From the NCBI RefSeq assembly GCF_012027355.1, contig NZ_SNUH01000001.1, forward strand, positions 992,001-1,056,000: DNA of 64,000 nt, in the 5' to 3' direction. Position numbers and translations under genes: made by a program. Positions 47,593 through 57,946 of this stretch are shown in pieces; the first letter of the stretch is position 1; each line of letters begins with the position of its first letter. The notes beneath the pieces were generated by a model. That model ran no database searches. It saw only the letters and a list, made by a program, of their open reading frames with translations, and was not told the DNA's origin. The DNA comes from Thermococcus sp. M36. Lineage in GTDB: Archaea > Methanobacteriota_B > Thermococci > Thermococcales > Thermococcaceae.

Positions 47593-48425
47593 ACGAAAAA
47601 TCCCTTAAAAATATCCTGCTGGCCATTGGGGCAGTCTTAATGGTATTGGTGTGTCTCTTCCCCTTCATCTGGATGATAATAATATCCTTCACAAAAGACG
47701 CCACCTTCCTGGGCTCCCCCTACGTCAGCTTTGAGTTCACACTGAGCAACTACAGGACGGTCCTGAGCGACCCGACCCTCCACTTCATGGACTATTTTAG
47801 GAACAGCCTTATCATAGCCACCGTCGTGACGGTGGTAACCGTCATGATATCAGCCTTTGGGGCGTACGCGGTCTCAAGGATACGGTTCAGGGGCAGGCTC
47901 ATAGTGCCGGTTTTTGTCCTGGGAGTCTCGATGTTTCCGCAGATAAGCCTCGTAGGATACCTGTTCAAGTTCATCGAAGAGCTCGGATGGATCAACACGT
48001 ACAAGGCCCTGTTCTTTCCGTACGTGGCGTGGACACTGCCGCTGGCCCTCTGGATACTCCTCAGCTATTTTGCCCAGCTCCCCAAAGATCTCGATGAGGC
48101 CGCCCTAATAGATGGTGCGTCGAGGATTCAGACCCTTTACAAGGTCATACTGCCCTTGTCTGCTCCCGCCCTGTTTTCAACGGCTCTTCTGGTCTTCATA
48201 GCAGCCTTCAACGAGTTCATGTTTGCACTGCTCTTCACCACTGATTACCGGGCCAGGACGGTACCCGTCGGCATAGCTCTGTTCCAGGGGGTTCACGGAG
48301 AGGTGCCGTGGGGCAACATCATGGCCGCCTCCGCAATCTCGACAATCCCGCTGGTCATACTGGCGCTCATCTTCCAGAAGTACATAGTCAGCGGGCTTAC
48401 CGCTGGTGCCCTGAAAGGAGAGTGA
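47589..48425 (+). CDS. malG: Trehalose/maltose ABC transporter permease, MalG type
   Basis: The 278-residue protein has six membrane helices, the EAA loop LDEAALIDGASRIQTLYKVILPLSAP and the typical C-terminal QKYIVSGLTAGALKG. It is of normal MalG length, unlike the 414-residue MalG of the maltodextrin operon. It is followed by treT 9 bases later with GTGAGGTGGT as ribosome-binding site. Confidence 0.93.
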   Translation: MNEKSLKNILLAIGAVLMVLVCLFPFIWMIIISFTKDATFLGSPYVSFEFTLSNYRTVLSDPTLHFMDYFRNSLIIATVVTVVTVMISAFGAYAVSRIRFRGRLIVPVFVLGVSMFPQISLVGYLFKFIEELGWINTYKALFFPYVAWTLPLALWILLSYFAQLPKDLDEAALIDGASRIQTLYKVILPLSAPALFSTALLVFIAAFNEFMFALLFTTDYRARTVPVGIALFQGVHGEVPWGNIMAASAISTIPLVILALIFQKYIVSGLTAGALKGE

Positions 48426-48434
48426 GGTGGTAGC

Positions 48435-49679
48435 ATGTTTGAGGTAACAGAATTTGGAGGGCAGGGGAAGAAGCTCCGGGACTACAAGGGAATAATCGGG
48501 GAGGACGCCCTGAACAGGATACTGGAGAAGGCCGAACTGGTAAAAGGGGCGGCCTTTGCCAACGTGAACTCGACATCGTTTGGCGGGGGGGTTGCGGAGA
48601 TACTCCACAACCTCATACCGCTCATGAGGGACGTTGGGGTGGACGCCAGGTGGTTCGTCATTGAGGGGAGTGATGAGTTCTTTAACGTGACCAAGGGCTT
48701 TCACAACGCCCTCCAGGGGAACAGAGAGCTCCGGCTAACTGACGAGATGAAGCGCCTCTATATTGAGACCAACAGGAAGAACGCCCGCGACGTTGATCTG
48801 GGGGCCTTTGACTACGTGCTCATCCACGACCCCCAGCCGGCACCGCTGATCGAGTTCTACGACAAGAGACAGCCGTGGATATGGAGGTGCCACATAGACC
48901 TAAGCGACCCCAACATGGAGTTCTGGGAGTTCCTCAGGGGCTTCGTGGCGAAGTATGACGCGTACATATTCCACATGGAGGAATACGTGCGCGGGGACCT
49001 TGAGGGGAGCAAAGTCGTGATAATGCCCCCGTCAATTGACCCCCTGAGCGAAAAGAACATGGAGCTCAGCGAGACGGAGGTGCTTAAAACACTTGAAAGG
49101 TTCGACGTCGATCCAGAGAGGCCGATACTCACCCAGGTTGCCCGCTTTGACCCCTGGAAGGGAATCTTCGACGTCATCGACGTGTACCGGAAGGTCAAGG
49201 AGAAAGTCCCCGATGTCCAGCTGCTGCTGGTCGGCGTTATGGCCCACGACGACCCGGAGGGCTGGGTGTACTTCGAGAAGACGCTGAGAAAGATAGGCGA
49301 GGACTACGATGTGAAAGTGCTGACAAACCTCAACGGAGTCCATGCCAGGGAGGTTAACGCCTTCCAGAGGGCCAGCGATGTTGTCCTGCAGATGTCCATA
49401 AGGGAGGGCTTTGGGCTGACGGTCACGGAGGCTATGTGGAAGGAGAAGCCCGTGGTCGGAAGGGCCGTTGGGGGAATCCGGCTTCAGATAGTTGACGGTG
49501 AAACCGGTTTCCTCGTGAGGGACGTGGAGGAGGCCTCAGAAAAGGTGCTTTACCTCCTCAAACACCCCGAGGTCGCGGGGAGGATGGGTGCGCGGGCGAA
49601 AGAGCGGGTCAGGGAGAACTTCGTCATAACAAGGCACCTTGAGAGGTACCTCGACATCCTAAACTCTTTTAGACCCTAG
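48435..49679 (+). CDS. treT: Trehalose glycosyltransferring synthase
   Basis: The 414-residue GT4 enzyme interconverts NDP-glucose plus glucose with trehalose plus NDP. Landmarks are the start [25 protein letters not shown], the acceptor motif [27 protein letters not shown] and the nucleotide-sugar site [22 protein letters not shown] with the E-x7-E pattern. It matches TreT of T. litoralis and P. furiosus in sequence and position. Inside the cell it would break imported trehalose to glucose and NDP-glucose. Confidence 0.94.
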   Translation: MFEVTEFGGQGKKLRDYKGIIGEDALNRILEKAELVKGAAFANVNSTSFGGGVAEILHNLIPLMRDVGVDARWFVIEGSDEFFNVTKGFHNALQGNRELRLTDEMKRLYIETNRKNARDVDLGAFDYVLIHDPQPAPLIEFYDKRQPWIWRCHIDLSDPNMEFWEFLRGFVAKYDAYIFHMEEYVRGDLEGSKVVIMPPSIDPLSEKNMELSETEVLKTLERFDVDPERPILTQVARFDPWKGIFDVIDVYRKVKEKVPDVQLLLVGVMAHDDPEGWVYFEKTLRKIGEDYDVKVLTNLNGVHAREVNAFQRASDVVLQMSIREGFGLTVTEAMWKEKPVVGRAVGGIRLQIVDGETGFLVRDVEEASEKVLYLLKHPEVAGRMGARAKERVRENFVITRHLERYLDILNSFRP

Positions 49680-49713
49680 TTTAATTTTTAGTTATACTGT
49701 GAAGGTGGTGGCA

Positions 49714-50739
49714 ATGGAGATTCCGTCCCATCTCTCGCAGGCGCTGAGCGAGATAGGCTTCACAAAGTATGAGGTTATGACGTACTGGACGCTCCTCGTC
49801 TACGGGCCCAGCACTGCGAGAGAGATATCCACAAAAAGCGGGGTGCCCTATAACAGGGTCTACGATACGGTGTCGTCCCTAAAGGCGAGGGGATTTGTCA
49901 CTGAAATAGAGGGCAATCCCAAAGTCTACGCTGCTTACTCCCCCAGAATAGCGTTTCTCCGATTCAAGAAGGAACTCGAAACAATAGTGGAGCAGCTGGA
50001 AAAAGCACTGAATGATGTGAAGCGTGAGGATCACAGGCCTGCAATATGGAGAAGCAGGAGCCTTGACGAGGCCCTTGAAATGTTCCGGGAGGCCATTGAT
50101 TCCGCTGAGAAGGAGGTCATCGTTGTCATTCCCAGCGAGTTCTTTGGACATGTGGAGGAAGACTTACTGAGGACGTTTAAGAGGGGTGTGACCCTGTCGG
50201 TATACACCGACAAAATTCCAGATCTTTCGAAGTTTCAAGGAAGAGGAAACCTGTTTGTGAGGGAGTTTTACAAGCTCAACCATATTATAGGGATGGTTGA
50301 CGGGAAGGAGGTCATAGCGGTTCAGAACGTTGCTTTCAACTCAAGGAATCCCCCAGCTTTCAGATCAACGTATCCTGAGATAATCTTCTCCCAGTACAGC
50401 CTCATAATAGAGATCTTCAAGGAGTCGTCACTGAGGGTGGAAGTTATCAACAATCCCGGTGACCTCCGGTTTTTTGCCATGTTCCATGCGGTTGATTTTG
50501 TCACCAGATACTTGAAAGACAGGCATATTATGGCCACGATCAGGGGCAAACACATTGAAACGGGAAAAAATGAGACGATTAATGGGCTCGTAGTGGGGTA
50601 TACATTTTCACTCAAGGAGGCTATTAACAACATCCATGTGGAGACGGAGGGGGGCATAGTAAAGATCGGAGGAATGTTTGCCGTTGTTGAGGATTACGAG
50701 AGCACCGACGTCAGGTTTACAGTGGGTGAGCCATCGTAA
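49714..50739 (+). CDS. trmB: TrmB transcriptional regulator of the trehalose/maltose operon
   Basis: The 341-residue regulator matches TrmB almost throughout ([71 protein letters not shown]). A winged helix lies at about residues 20-75, and a sugar-binding domain forms the C-terminal half. TrmB represses the malE promoter until maltose or trehalose binds. ATG 49714 follows GGTGGTG. In T. litoralis and P. furiosus malK follows trmB; here a glycogen synthase gene follows. Confidence 0.95.
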   Translation: MEIPSHLSQALSEIGFTKYEVMTYWTLLVYGPSTAREISTKSGVPYNRVYDTVSSLKARGFVTEIEGNPKVYAAYSPRIAFLRFKKELETIVEQLEKALNDVKREDHRPAIWRSRSLDEALEMFREAIDSAEKEVIVVIPSEFFGHVEEDLLRTFKRGVTLSVYTDKIPDLSKFQGRGNLFVREFYKLNHIIGMVDGKEVIAVQNVAFNSRNPPAFRSTYPEIIFSQYSLIIEIFKESSLRVEVINNPGDLRFFAMFHAVDFVTRYLKDRHIMATIRGKHIETGKNETINGLVVGYTFSLKEAINNIHVETEGGIVKIGGMFAVVEDYESTDVRFTVGEPS

Positions 50740-50788
50740 TTCCGGCATCCGAGATTATATTCGATATAAAACGTCTGGAGGTGTCTGG

Positions 50789-52141
50789 ATGAGGATTTTG
50801 ATACTGGGATTTGAGTACCTGCCAGTAAAGGTGGGCGGTCTGGCCGAGGCGATAACGAGCATAGCCGAGGGGTTGGCGAAGCTCGGCAATGAGGTTGTGG
50901 TCTTTACCCCCGACCACGGGAAAGGGCTCGGTGAGGCCGTTAGCTCCTTCAAGGTCTCGGCCTTTGGTGAGGTCACCGAGGTGACAGTCAGGAGGAGGGA
51001 GCAGAACGGCGTTACGGTCTACTCCTTCGGAGGGGGACTCTTAAGCGAGCCCGACGTTTACGGGCCGGGCTGGAAGGGGCTGTTGAAGAAGACCATCCTC
51101 TTCGGAAAGGCCAGCGCCGGACTTCTGAACGAACTCATAGACGAGTTCAGCCCCGACGTCGTCCACGCCCACGACTGGCACACCGTCTTTGCCCTCGGCC
51201 TTTTGAAGAAGTATTTTGGAGTTAGGGGCGTCTTTACCGTCCACAGGCTAAACAAGGCAAAAATACTCGGCAGCTATTTCCACGAGGCCAGCCTGGGCGA
51301 GCTCGCCCCCTACCCTGACATCGACCCAGAGTACACCGCGGCCTATATTGCCGACATGGTGACGACGGTGAGCAGGAGCTACCTGCTGGAGGAGTGGGAC
51401 TTTTTCGGCACCTTTGAGGGCAAGGTTACACACGTCTTCAACGGCATAGACTGTTCCTTCTGGAATGAGGATTTCCTTGAGAATAAAAACCTGCCCAGGG
51501 AGGAGCGCAGAAGGCGCATCCTGGAGAGATTCGGCCTCTCTGACGGGAAGGCCTTCATGTTCATAGGCCGCTTTGATAGGGCCCAGAAGGGCGTTGACAC
51601 CCTCCTCAGAGCCATCGAGATACTCTCAACCGATCCGGCCTTTGTGGACATGCGCTTTATCATCATAGGAAAAGGCGACCCCGAACTGGAGCGCTGGGCA
51701 AAAGCCGTCGGGAACCGCTTCCCGGAGAACGTCAGGGTGATTACCGAGCTCCTCAGCAGGGAAACGGTGCGTGAGCTCTACGGTTCGGTTGATTTCGTCC
51801 TGATACCGTCGTACTTCGAGCCCTTCGGTTTAGTCCAGCTGGAGGCGATGTGCCTCGGTGCCGTCCCGATAGGCAGCGCCGTTGGAGGGATAAAGGACAC
51901 AATAATCGACCTCGATGCCGACCCGGAGAATGCGACGGGCATGCTCGTTCCCCCAAGGGATGCCTTCGCCCTGGCAAGGGCCATGATAAGGGCCAAAAAC
52001 CTTGACGGGGAAACGCTTCAGAGGCTCAGGGAGAACGGCAGGCGGCGGGGCAGGGAGGACTTCACATGGGAGAACGCCTGCAGGAGGTACCTCAGGGTTT
52101 ACAGCGGCGCGGTTGACAGGGCGATGCACTTTATCAGCTAG
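50789..52141 (+). CDS. glgA: Glycogen/starch synthase, GT5
   Basis: The 450-residue glycosyltransferase elongates alpha-1,4-glucan from ADP- or UDP-glucose. The GT5 nucleotide-binding loop is [14 protein letters not shown], with [25 protein letters not shown] and the catalytic E-x7-E region [16 protein letters not shown] (GT-B fold). ATG 50789 follows GGAGGTG; TATA-like GATTATATTC at about 50751-50760 suggests its own promoter. Its product could use the NDP-glucose made by TreT next door. The end overlaps pop5 by 4 bases on the opposite strand. Confidence 0.93.
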   Translation: MRILILGFEYLPVKVGGLAEAITSIAEGLAKLGNEVVVFTPDHGKGLGEAVSSFKVSAFGEVTEVTVRRREQNGVTVYSFGGGLLSEPDVYGPGWKGLLKKTILFGKASAGLLNELIDEFSPDVVHAHDWHTVFALGLLKKYFGVRGVFTVHRLNKAKILGSYFHEASLGELAPYPDIDPEYTAAYIADMVTTVSRSYLLEEWDFFGTFEGKVTHVFNGIDCSFWNEDFLENKNLPREERRRRILERFGLSDGKAFMFIGRFDRAQKGVDTLLRAIEILSTDPAFVDMRFIIIGKGDPELERWAKAVGNRFPENVRVITELLSRETVRELYGSVDFVLIPSYFEPFGLVQLEAMCLGAVPIGSAVGGIKDTIIDLDADPENATGMLVPPRDAFALARAMIRAKNLDGETLQRLRENGRRRGREDFTWENACRRYLRVYSGAVDRAMHFIS

Positions 52142-52506
52142 CGCCAGCCAAACTCTGCCAGAAACTTCCTCTTCAACCTTTTTATCGTCCCGGAAACTCC
52201 CAACGTCCTGAAAATCGCCCTTGAACCGTTGATTTGGGTGATCAGGGTTAAAGCGAGGCGGAGTTCCTCCACGTGCTTCCTGTCAACGCGCACGATGCCC
52301 GTCTGGCTCTCCTCGTCGAACTTTATGAACCAGGGCTTTGCCCTCGCCGAGCCGAGGGTTCCCAGTGTCGAGAGGCTCGCGTCCCAGACTGCACGCTTTA
52401 TCTCGTCCTTGGTGAAGGCCCTCTCACCTATAACCTGGAAGGCTATGTAGCGGTGCTTGTCCCTCAGGGTGGGCGGCAGGTACTTCGGCTTCTCCCTCAT
52501 AGGCAT
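52138..52506 (-). CDS. rnp2: RNase P protein component 2 (Pop5)
   Basis: The 122-residue protein is the archaeal Pop5 homologue that binds the catalytic domain of RNase P RNA together with Rpp30. Family landmarks are [19 protein letters not shown] near the start and the terminal [16 protein letters not shown]-like ATTTAAAAAGG (about 52526-52536, minus) lies about 25 bases upstream, giving a very short leader or none; ATG 52500 is an equally possible start. It is divergent from the radical SAM gene. The RNA partner rnpB is 36 kb away in this window. Confidence 0.92.
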   Translation of the reverse strand: MPMREKPKYLPPTLRDKHRYIAFQVIGERAFTKDEIKRAVWDASLSTLGTLGSARAKPWFIKFDEESQTGIVRVDRKHVEELRLALTLITQINGSRAIFRTLGVSGTIKRLKRKFLAEFGWR

Positions 52507-52573
52507 CTGCTCAACTTTGCCCGCCAACCTTTTTAAATCCCTTGCCCCGTGTAGGGTTAGCGAGGTGAGTTGG

Positions 52574-53659
52574 TTGGTCTGGGAGACGCCTTACTTTTCA
52601 TACGCTGTGAGAGACCTTCCGAAGGGCTGCCAGCTCTGCGTTAGGGGCGAGAAGCTCGTCCTCTTCACCACCGGGGCCTGCCCGAGGGACTGCTTCTACT
52701 GTCCCCTCAGTCCCTGGAGGAGAGGCGACGTCGTTTACGCCAACGAGAGGCAGGTTAAAGGGCAGGATGATGTCATAGAGGAGTCCCTCATACAGGAGGC
52801 CAGAGGGGCAGGGGTTACAGGAGGAGACCCCCTCGCGAGGCTCGACAGGACGGTTGAGTACATCCGGCTCCTTAAGGAGAATTTTGGCGATGACTTTCAC
52901 ATCCATCTCTATACAACCGGTGCCCTAGCCACAAAGAAAAACCTTGAGAGGCTCTACGACGCCGGTTTAGATGAGATAAGGTTCCACCCTGACCTCTTCA
53001 ATCCGAACTCGAAGCTCTTCAAAGTCGAGATGGAGAACATAAAGAACGCCTTTGACTTTGACTGGGACGTTGGCGGCGAGATACCCTCGATCCCGGGTCA
53101 GTTCGAGAGGATGAAGTGGTACGCCGAGTTTTTGGATAGGCACGGCGCGAAGTTCCTCAACGTCAACGAGCTGGAGTTCAGTGAAACGACGCTCAAGACG
53201 ATGCTCGATATGGGCTATCAGCCGGTGAGCGACGAGAGCGCCGCGATAAAGGGCTCCCTTGAGCTGGGCCTAAAGCTCCTTGAGTGGGGTGAGGAGAACA
53301 CGTCGCTGAGCTACCATCTGTGCACCGCGAAGCTGAAAGATGCAGTCCAGCTCAAGAACAGACTGAGGAGAATGGCGAGGAACGTAGCCAAGCCGTACAT
53401 GGAGATAACGGAGGACGGGACGCTCCGCTTCGGTATAGCGGAATACGACGACCTCGACGAGCTCTACGAGTTTCTCGTTAATGAGGCCGAAGTCCCGGTG
53501 GAGTGGCTGTACATCAACAGGGAGAGGGGAAGGATAGAGATGCCGGAGGAGGTCGCCGTCGAGCTTGCTGAGGCTGTAGAGGGCGATGTGAGGTTCTTCA
53601 TAGTCGAAGAGTACCCGACCTTCGACAGGCTTGAGGTGGAGAGAACCCCCTTACCGTGA
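52574..53659 (+). CDS. Radical SAM protein of unknown substrate
   Basis: The 361-residue protein has the radical SAM cluster motif CPRDCFYC (C-x3-C-x2-C) inside [14 protein letters not shown], near residue 40. An extra N-terminal cysteine pair KGCQLCVRG precedes it. A glycine-rich SAM site ([12 protein letters not shown]) and a barrel strand motif (LHLYTTG-like HIHLYTTG) follow. The C-terminal part (from about 280) is basic, then beta-rich. The likely start is TTG 52574, because GAGGTGAG sits 6-12 bases before it and occupies the alternative GTG at 52565; family homologues begin MVWETPYF-like. The reaction cannot be told from the sequence. Confidence 0.8.
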   Translation: MVWETPYFSYAVRDLPKGCQLCVRGEKLVLFTTGACPRDCFYCPLSPWRRGDVVYANERQVKGQDDVIEESLIQEARGAGVTGGDPLARLDRTVEYIRLLKENFGDDFHIHLYTTGALATKKNLERLYDAGLDEIRFHPDLFNPNSKLFKVEMENIKNAFDFDWDVGGEIPSIPGQFERMKWYAEFLDRHGAKFLNVNELEFSETTLKTMLDMGYQPVSDESAAIKGSLELGLKLLEWGEENTSLSYHLCTAKLKDAVQLKNRLRRMARNVAKPYMEITEDGTLRFGIAEYDDLDELYEFLVNEAEVPVEWLYINRERGRIEMPEEVAVELAEAVEGDVRFFIVEEYPTFDRLEVERTPLP

Positions 53660-53699
53660 GCTCTACTGTTTTACTCCCGCAGGTTGTTGATTCTGGGGG

Positions 53700-53714
53700 C
53701 GTAAGTAACTTACG
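53700..53714. repeat. Palindrome upstream of a membrane protein gene
   Basis: CGTAAGT-A-ACTTACG is a perfect 7-bp dyad around one base, followed by a third half-site CATAAGT at 53720-53726 in similar GGGGGC context. A TATA-like GATTATTTAC for the gene at 53775 lies at about 53744-53753, downstream of the array. AGTAACTTACG also occurs at 58414-58424 upstream of another gene. Confidence 0.4.
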
Positions 53715-53774
53715 GGGGCATAAGTTGTTAGGGTTCCGAAAAGATTATTTACCCCCACAGATATTAAACCCGCC

Positions 53775-54557
53775 ATGCGGAAGATTTTGGAACTCGCCCT
53801 CCAGTCGGGCTTTCTGATTGCGTTCTGGGTGGCCATGTGGCTCTTTATTCCGGATACCCGGAAAAATCTCAACGCAGTCAATCTCATCGCGGCATTCTCA
53901 CTGCTCGTGCCGTTTCTACTCTCTGCTAGATACTTCATGGGGAAAGCCCTTGAGGGCTACGGCTACTCCCGCGGGGACGTTAAACGGCTCCCCGAGATTC
54001 TTGAGAAAACGTGGGGCAGGAGCTATCTTCCAAGGGAGGTTCAGGAGATCATAGGGAGGCACATCATGTTCTGGGGTTTCTTCGCGACCGCTATAATCAT
54101 GGCGGGAAACCTGGTGGAGGGAGTCATCGGCACCGCATCGGTCTTTGCGGTAATTCTTTCGTTTTTCGTCCTCCTCGTCTCAATGGTCATCTGGGCCATC
54201 ATACTCCCTCTCTCCATCCACGGGACCCTCTCCGGTGAAAAGCCGCACGAAGGGCTTTTGATGGGCCTTGCCGTCAAGTACAACCTGATCTTTACCGTGA
54301 TTCTCATCGCAGTCAGATTAATGACCCTCCACTTCAATCCTCCAAATCCAGGCGAGCCTCTGGAAAAATTCCTCTCCTTCGGTAGGAACACCCGCCTCTT
54401 TGAGTCCCTCCTAGAGCTCTCCGCCATCAACGTCCTCTTTGGGATAGCTGGATTCTACGGGCCGAGAAGGATCGGAAAACTGGCGGTGCCTGTCTTGCTG
54501 GCCATCGTTGTGGCCCAGCTGTGGGTGATGTGGCGGTTGCTCGTTGGGATTTTGTAA
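53775..54557 (+). CDS. Integral membrane protein of unknown function, 260 aa
   Basis: About six membrane helices are visible (residues about 8-25, 37-54, 94-113, 117-142, 165-185 and 232-258). A cytoplasmic loop at about 58-90 (YGYSRGDVKRLPEILEKTWGRSYLP) separates the second and third. I recognise no family. No ribosome-binding site precedes ATG 53775, and the TATA-like sequence near 53744-53753 is 22-30 bases away, so a leaderless mRNA is likely. Confidence 0.7.
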   Translation: MRKILELALQSGFLIAFWVAMWLFIPDTRKNLNAVNLIAAFSLLVPFLLSARYFMGKALEGYGYSRGDVKRLPEILEKTWGRSYLPREVQEIIGRHIMFWGFFATAIIMAGNLVEGVIGTASVFAVILSFFVLLVSMVIWAIILPLSIHGTLSGEKPHEGLLMGLAVKYNLIFTVILIAVRLMTLHFNPPNPGEPLEKFLSFGRNTRLFESLLELSAINVLFGIAGFYGPRRIGKLAVPVLLAIVVAQLWVMWRLLVGIL

Positions 54558-54577
54558 GAAAAAAGAGGTCAAAGGCC

Positions 54578-57500
54578 TCACTCCACCTTCTCGATCCCTA
54601 TCTTCGCCTGAACCTCTGGCCACTCGACGACGTAGCCCTTGGCCTCCTCGAACTTTACTTCGACGGCCCTCGTCTCCTTCATCACGTAGTCGAGGTTCTC
54701 GCTGAGCAGCTCGCGGTTCTCGTCCGTGGTCTCTATCGTGACTTTAATGCGGTCGTTCACGTCCAAGTCAAGGCGCTTCCTCATCTCTTGAATCCTCCTG
54801 ACGAACTCCCTCGCGAGTCCCTCAGCGAGGAGCTCCCTTGTGAGGGTCTTGTCCACGAAGACCCTTCCGCCGTCGAAGTCTTCGCTGACGAAGAAGTCCG
54901 GCAGCTTCTCCTCTACGCTGAGATGCTCCCTGGTGAGGTGGAAGGTCTTTCCTTCGAGCTCGACGTCCATCTCACCGGCCTCGTAGAGCTCCCTGCCGTG
55001 CTCGGCTATCCATGCTATTACGAGCTTCGCGTCGCCCTTGAACTCGGGGCCAACCTTGGCGAAGTTCGGCTTTATGACGAGCTCGCGCTCCACCTTTCCT
55101 ACAACAACTTCCTTGGCGTTGAGCTGGTCGCGCAGGATTCTGTTGAGCCTCTCGACGGCCTTCTTTACGGTCTCATCCTCCGTCTCGACGATTATCCTCC
55201 TGACCGGGTAGCGGAGCTTTATCTTAGCCCTCTGCCTGGCGCTTGAGCCGGCCTCGACTATCCTCCTGACGGCCTCCATCTCCCCCTCAAGCTCCTCGTC
55301 CCTGACCTTCTCCTCGGCCCTTGGCCAGTCGAGCATGTGGACGCTCTCGACACCGAGGAACGGCCTCAGCATGTTCTGATATATCTCCTCGGCTATGTAG
55401 GGCGTGAACGGGGCCATAAGCCTCAGCAGGACGTCAAAGACCTTCCAGACAGTGTAGTAGGCGGCGAGCTTGTCAGGGTCATCCCCCTCGACCCACATGC
55501 GCTTCCTGATGAGCCTCACGTACCACCTGCTCAGATCCTCGACGACGAAGTGGTATATCGCCCTAGTCGCCTTCGTCAGCCTGAAGGTCTCTATACCCTC
55601 AGTGACGTCTCCGATGAGGCCGTTGGCCCTGCTGAGTATCCACCTGTCCTCCTCCCTGAAGGGAAGCTCCTCTGGGTTGAGCTTCGTCGGGTCGAAGCTG
55701 TCGAGGCTCATGTAGGTCGCGCTGAGGACATAGACGTTCCAGAGTATGTTGAGCATCCTCTTGACCTGCTCAAGCCCCTTCCAGCTGAAGCGCAGGTTCT
55801 CCCACGGGTTCGTCGCCCAGAGCATGTAGAACCTGAAGGGATCCCTGCCCTCCTTCTGGACGACCTCCTCCGGCCTTATGATGTTGCCGAGGCTCTTGCT
55901 CATCTTGTCGCCCTTCTCATCGAGAACATATCCATGCATCGCCACGTGCCTGTAGGGGACTGTGTCGAAGGCTATAACGCTGGCTGCCTGCTGGGAGTAG
56001 AACCACTTGGTGACCTGGTCTTCGCCCTCGACTATGAAGTCCGCTGGCCAGAGCTTTTCAAAGGACTCCTTGTTCCTCGGGTAGTCGAGGGAAGCCCAGC
56101 TGGCTATTCCACTGTCGAACCAGACGTCAACGACGTCCTTGACGCGGCGCATCTCTTTACCGTTGACCTTTATGATGAAGGCATCCACGTAAGGCCTGTG
56201 CAGGTCCTCCGGGCCGAGCTTCTCCTCTATGACTTTGAGCTTCTCATTGTAGTCCTCCGGGAGGTCTATCCTCTCGCCGTTAACCTCTATCGCAACGCTG
56301 AGCTCGACGAGTTCCTTGAAGCTTCCAACGACGTGTATCTCGCCGTCCTCGCTCTGCCATATCGGGAGGGGTATGCCCCAGTACCTCTGCCTGCTTATGA
56401 CCCAGTCGCCCGAGTTGAGGACACCGTTGTCGTATCTGACTTTCACCCAGTCCGGGTACCAGGTCACCTTCTCATCGTTCTCCTTGATTATGAGGTCCTT
56501 AACTTTGCTGACCTTGAGGAACCACTGGTCGGTGGCCCTGAATATGAGCGGGGTCTTACAGCGCCAGCAGTGCGGGTACTTGTGCTCTATCGTTCCGGCC
56601 TTCACGAGGTAGCCCTTCTCGCGGAGGTGCTCTATTATCTCCGGATCGGCGTCCTTGACGTATGTTCCCTTCCAGTAGCCCTCGATGTAGCGTCCCTCAT
56701 CGTCAACCGGGCTGTAAACCGGAAGCCCGTACGCTCTTCCGACCTCGTAGTCCTCCTCACCGTGGCCCGGTGCGGTGTGGACTAAGCCGGTACCGTCCCC
56801 GAGGGTGACGTGCTCGCCGAGGATCACGCGGTGGGCCCACTCGTACTTCTCGCGGAACTCCTTTTGAGCTGGATACTCGTCCATGAGTATGTGCACGTAG
56901 CGGAGCCCTTCGAGTTCCTCACCCTTGAACTCCTCGACGATTTCACCCCTGACGCCGACCTCACTCAAAACCCTCTCAACGAGGGCCTTCGCTATTATCC
57001 AGTACTCTTCCCTGCCCTCGGTTTCGACCTTAACTTTGGCGTAGTCATACTCCGGGTGAACGGCAACCGCTAAGTTCGCCGGGAGCGTCCAGGGCGTGGT
57101 CGTCCAGATGAGGAGGTACTCATTCTCCATGCCCTCTATCGGGAACTTGACGTATATGCTCGGGTCCTCCCTTATCTTGTACTCGCCGCGAACCTCGTGC
57201 TCGGCTAAGGCCGTCTCACAGCGCGGACACCAGTGGAGGACGCGCTTGTCCTTCTCCAAGAGGCCCTTTTCCCAGGCCCTCTTGAGCGTGAACCAGCCCG
57301 ATTCGATGTACTCGTTCTTTATCGTCATGTAAGGGTTGTCCCAGTCCATCCAAACGCCGAGCTGCTTGAACTGCTCGGTCATGACCCTGAGGTTGTTGAG
57401 GGCGAACTCCTTGCACTTCCTTATGAAGTTCTCAACGCCTATCTCAGTTTCGATGTCCTTCTTGGTCTTAAGTCCAAGCGCCTGCTCAACCTTGACCTCT

Positions 57501-57778
57501 ATCGGGAGGCCGTGCATGTCGAAGCCCGGCTGCCTGCGGACGTTGTAGCCCTGCATGGTTCTGAACCTTATCACCATGTCCTTGATTATCTTGTTCCAGG
57601 CGGTACCGAGGTGTATTGCACCGCTGACGTACGGGGGCCCGTCGAGGAAGTAGTACTTCGGGCCCTTTGCTCTGCTTTCCTTCACCTTCTCATAGGTGTT
57701 GTTCTCCTTCCAAAAGCGCTCGACCTTTTCCTCAAACTTCCCTGGGTTATACTCCCTAAACTCCGGTTCCTTTATCAT
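54578..57778 (-). CDS. ileS: Isoleucyl-tRNA synthetase
   Basis: The 1066-residue class Ia synthetase has the HIGH-type motif PPYVSGAIHLGTAWNK near residue 50, the CP1 editing domain (TTTPWTLPANLAV, GTGLVHTAPGHGEEDYE), zinc-type cysteines CPRCETAL and CWRCKTPL, and the KMSKS loop GDKMSKSLGN. The C-terminal part has the anticodon-binding domain (YVRLIRKRMW). Length and order fit the archaeal/eukaryotic type. Start ATG 57778 follows GGAGGG. A promoter at about 57908-57917 gives a leader of about 110 bases with hairpins. Confidence 0.97.
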   Translation of the reverse strand: MIKEPEFREYNPGKFEEKVERFWKENNTYEKVKESRAKGPKYYFLDGPPYVSGAIHLGTAWNKIIKDMVIRFRTMQGYNVRRQPGFDMHGLPIEVKVEQALGLKTKKDIETEIGVENFIRKCKEFALNNLRVMTEQFKQLGVWMDWDNPYMTIKNEYIESGWFTLKRAWEKGLLEKDKRVLHWCPRCETALAEHEVRGEYKIREDPSIYVKFPIEGMENEYLLIWTTTPWTLPANLAVAVHPEYDYAKVKVETEGREEYWIIAKALVERVLSEVGVRGEIVEEFKGEELEGLRYVHILMDEYPAQKEFREKYEWAHRVILGEHVTLGDGTGLVHTAPGHGEEDYEVGRAYGLPVYSPVDDEGRYIEGYWKGTYVKDADPEIIEHLREKGYLVKAGTIEHKYPHCWRCKTPLIFRATDQWFLKVSKVKDLIIKENDEKVTWYPDWVKVRYDNGVLNSGDWVISRQRYWGIPLPIWQSEDGEIHVVGSFKELVELSVAIEVNGERIDLPEDYNEKLKVIEEKLGPEDLHRPYVDAFIIKVNGKEMRRVKDVVDVWFDSGIASWASLDYPRNKESFEKLWPADFIVEGEDQVTKWFYSQQAASVIAFDTVPYRHVAMHGYVLDEKGDKMSKSLGNIIRPEEVVQKEGRDPFRFYMLWATNPWENLRFSWKGLEQVKRMLNILWNVYVLSATYMSLDSFDPTKLNPEELPFREEDRWILSRANGLIGDVTEGIETFRLTKATRAIYHFVVEDLSRWYVRLIRKRMWVEGDDPDKLAAYYTVWKVFDVLLRLMAPFTPYIAEEIYQNMLRPFLGVESVHMLDWPRAEEKVRDEELEGEMEAVRRIVEAGSSARQRAKIKLRYPVRRIIVETEDETVKKAVERLNRILRDQLNAKEVVVGKVERELVIKPNFAKVGPEFKGDAKLVIAWIAEHGRELYEAGEMDVELEGKTFHLTREHLSVEEKLPDFFVSEDFDGGRVFVDKTLTRELLAEGLAREFVRRIQEMRKRLDLDVNDRIKVTIETTDENRELLSENLDYVMKETRAVEVKFEEAKGYVVEWPEVQAKIGIEKVE

Positions 57779-57907
57779 GTCAAAACCCTCCAGAAATGAT
57801 CTTTAGGATGGACTACCCTAGAACAGGGGGACTCAAGCCGCGAAACGGGCGAAGCGAAGGATAAAACACTCCCCCCTCATGGGCATCGGGGCAAAATTGG
57901 GAACTTC

Positions 57908-57917
57908 CCTTATAAGG
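57908..57917 (-). promoter_or_regulatory. TATA box of ileS
   Basis: CCTTATAAGG is a palindromic TATA box. On the minus strand it predicts a start near 57890, about 110 bases before the ileS ATG. The predicted leader contains GGGGGA (57826-57831) complementary to TCCCCC (57870-57875), enclosing about 38 bases, and the small hairpin TAGG/CCTA near the start codon. Confidence 0.5.
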
Positions 57918-57946
57918 TTTTTGGATAGAAAACCCGCGGGATATGG

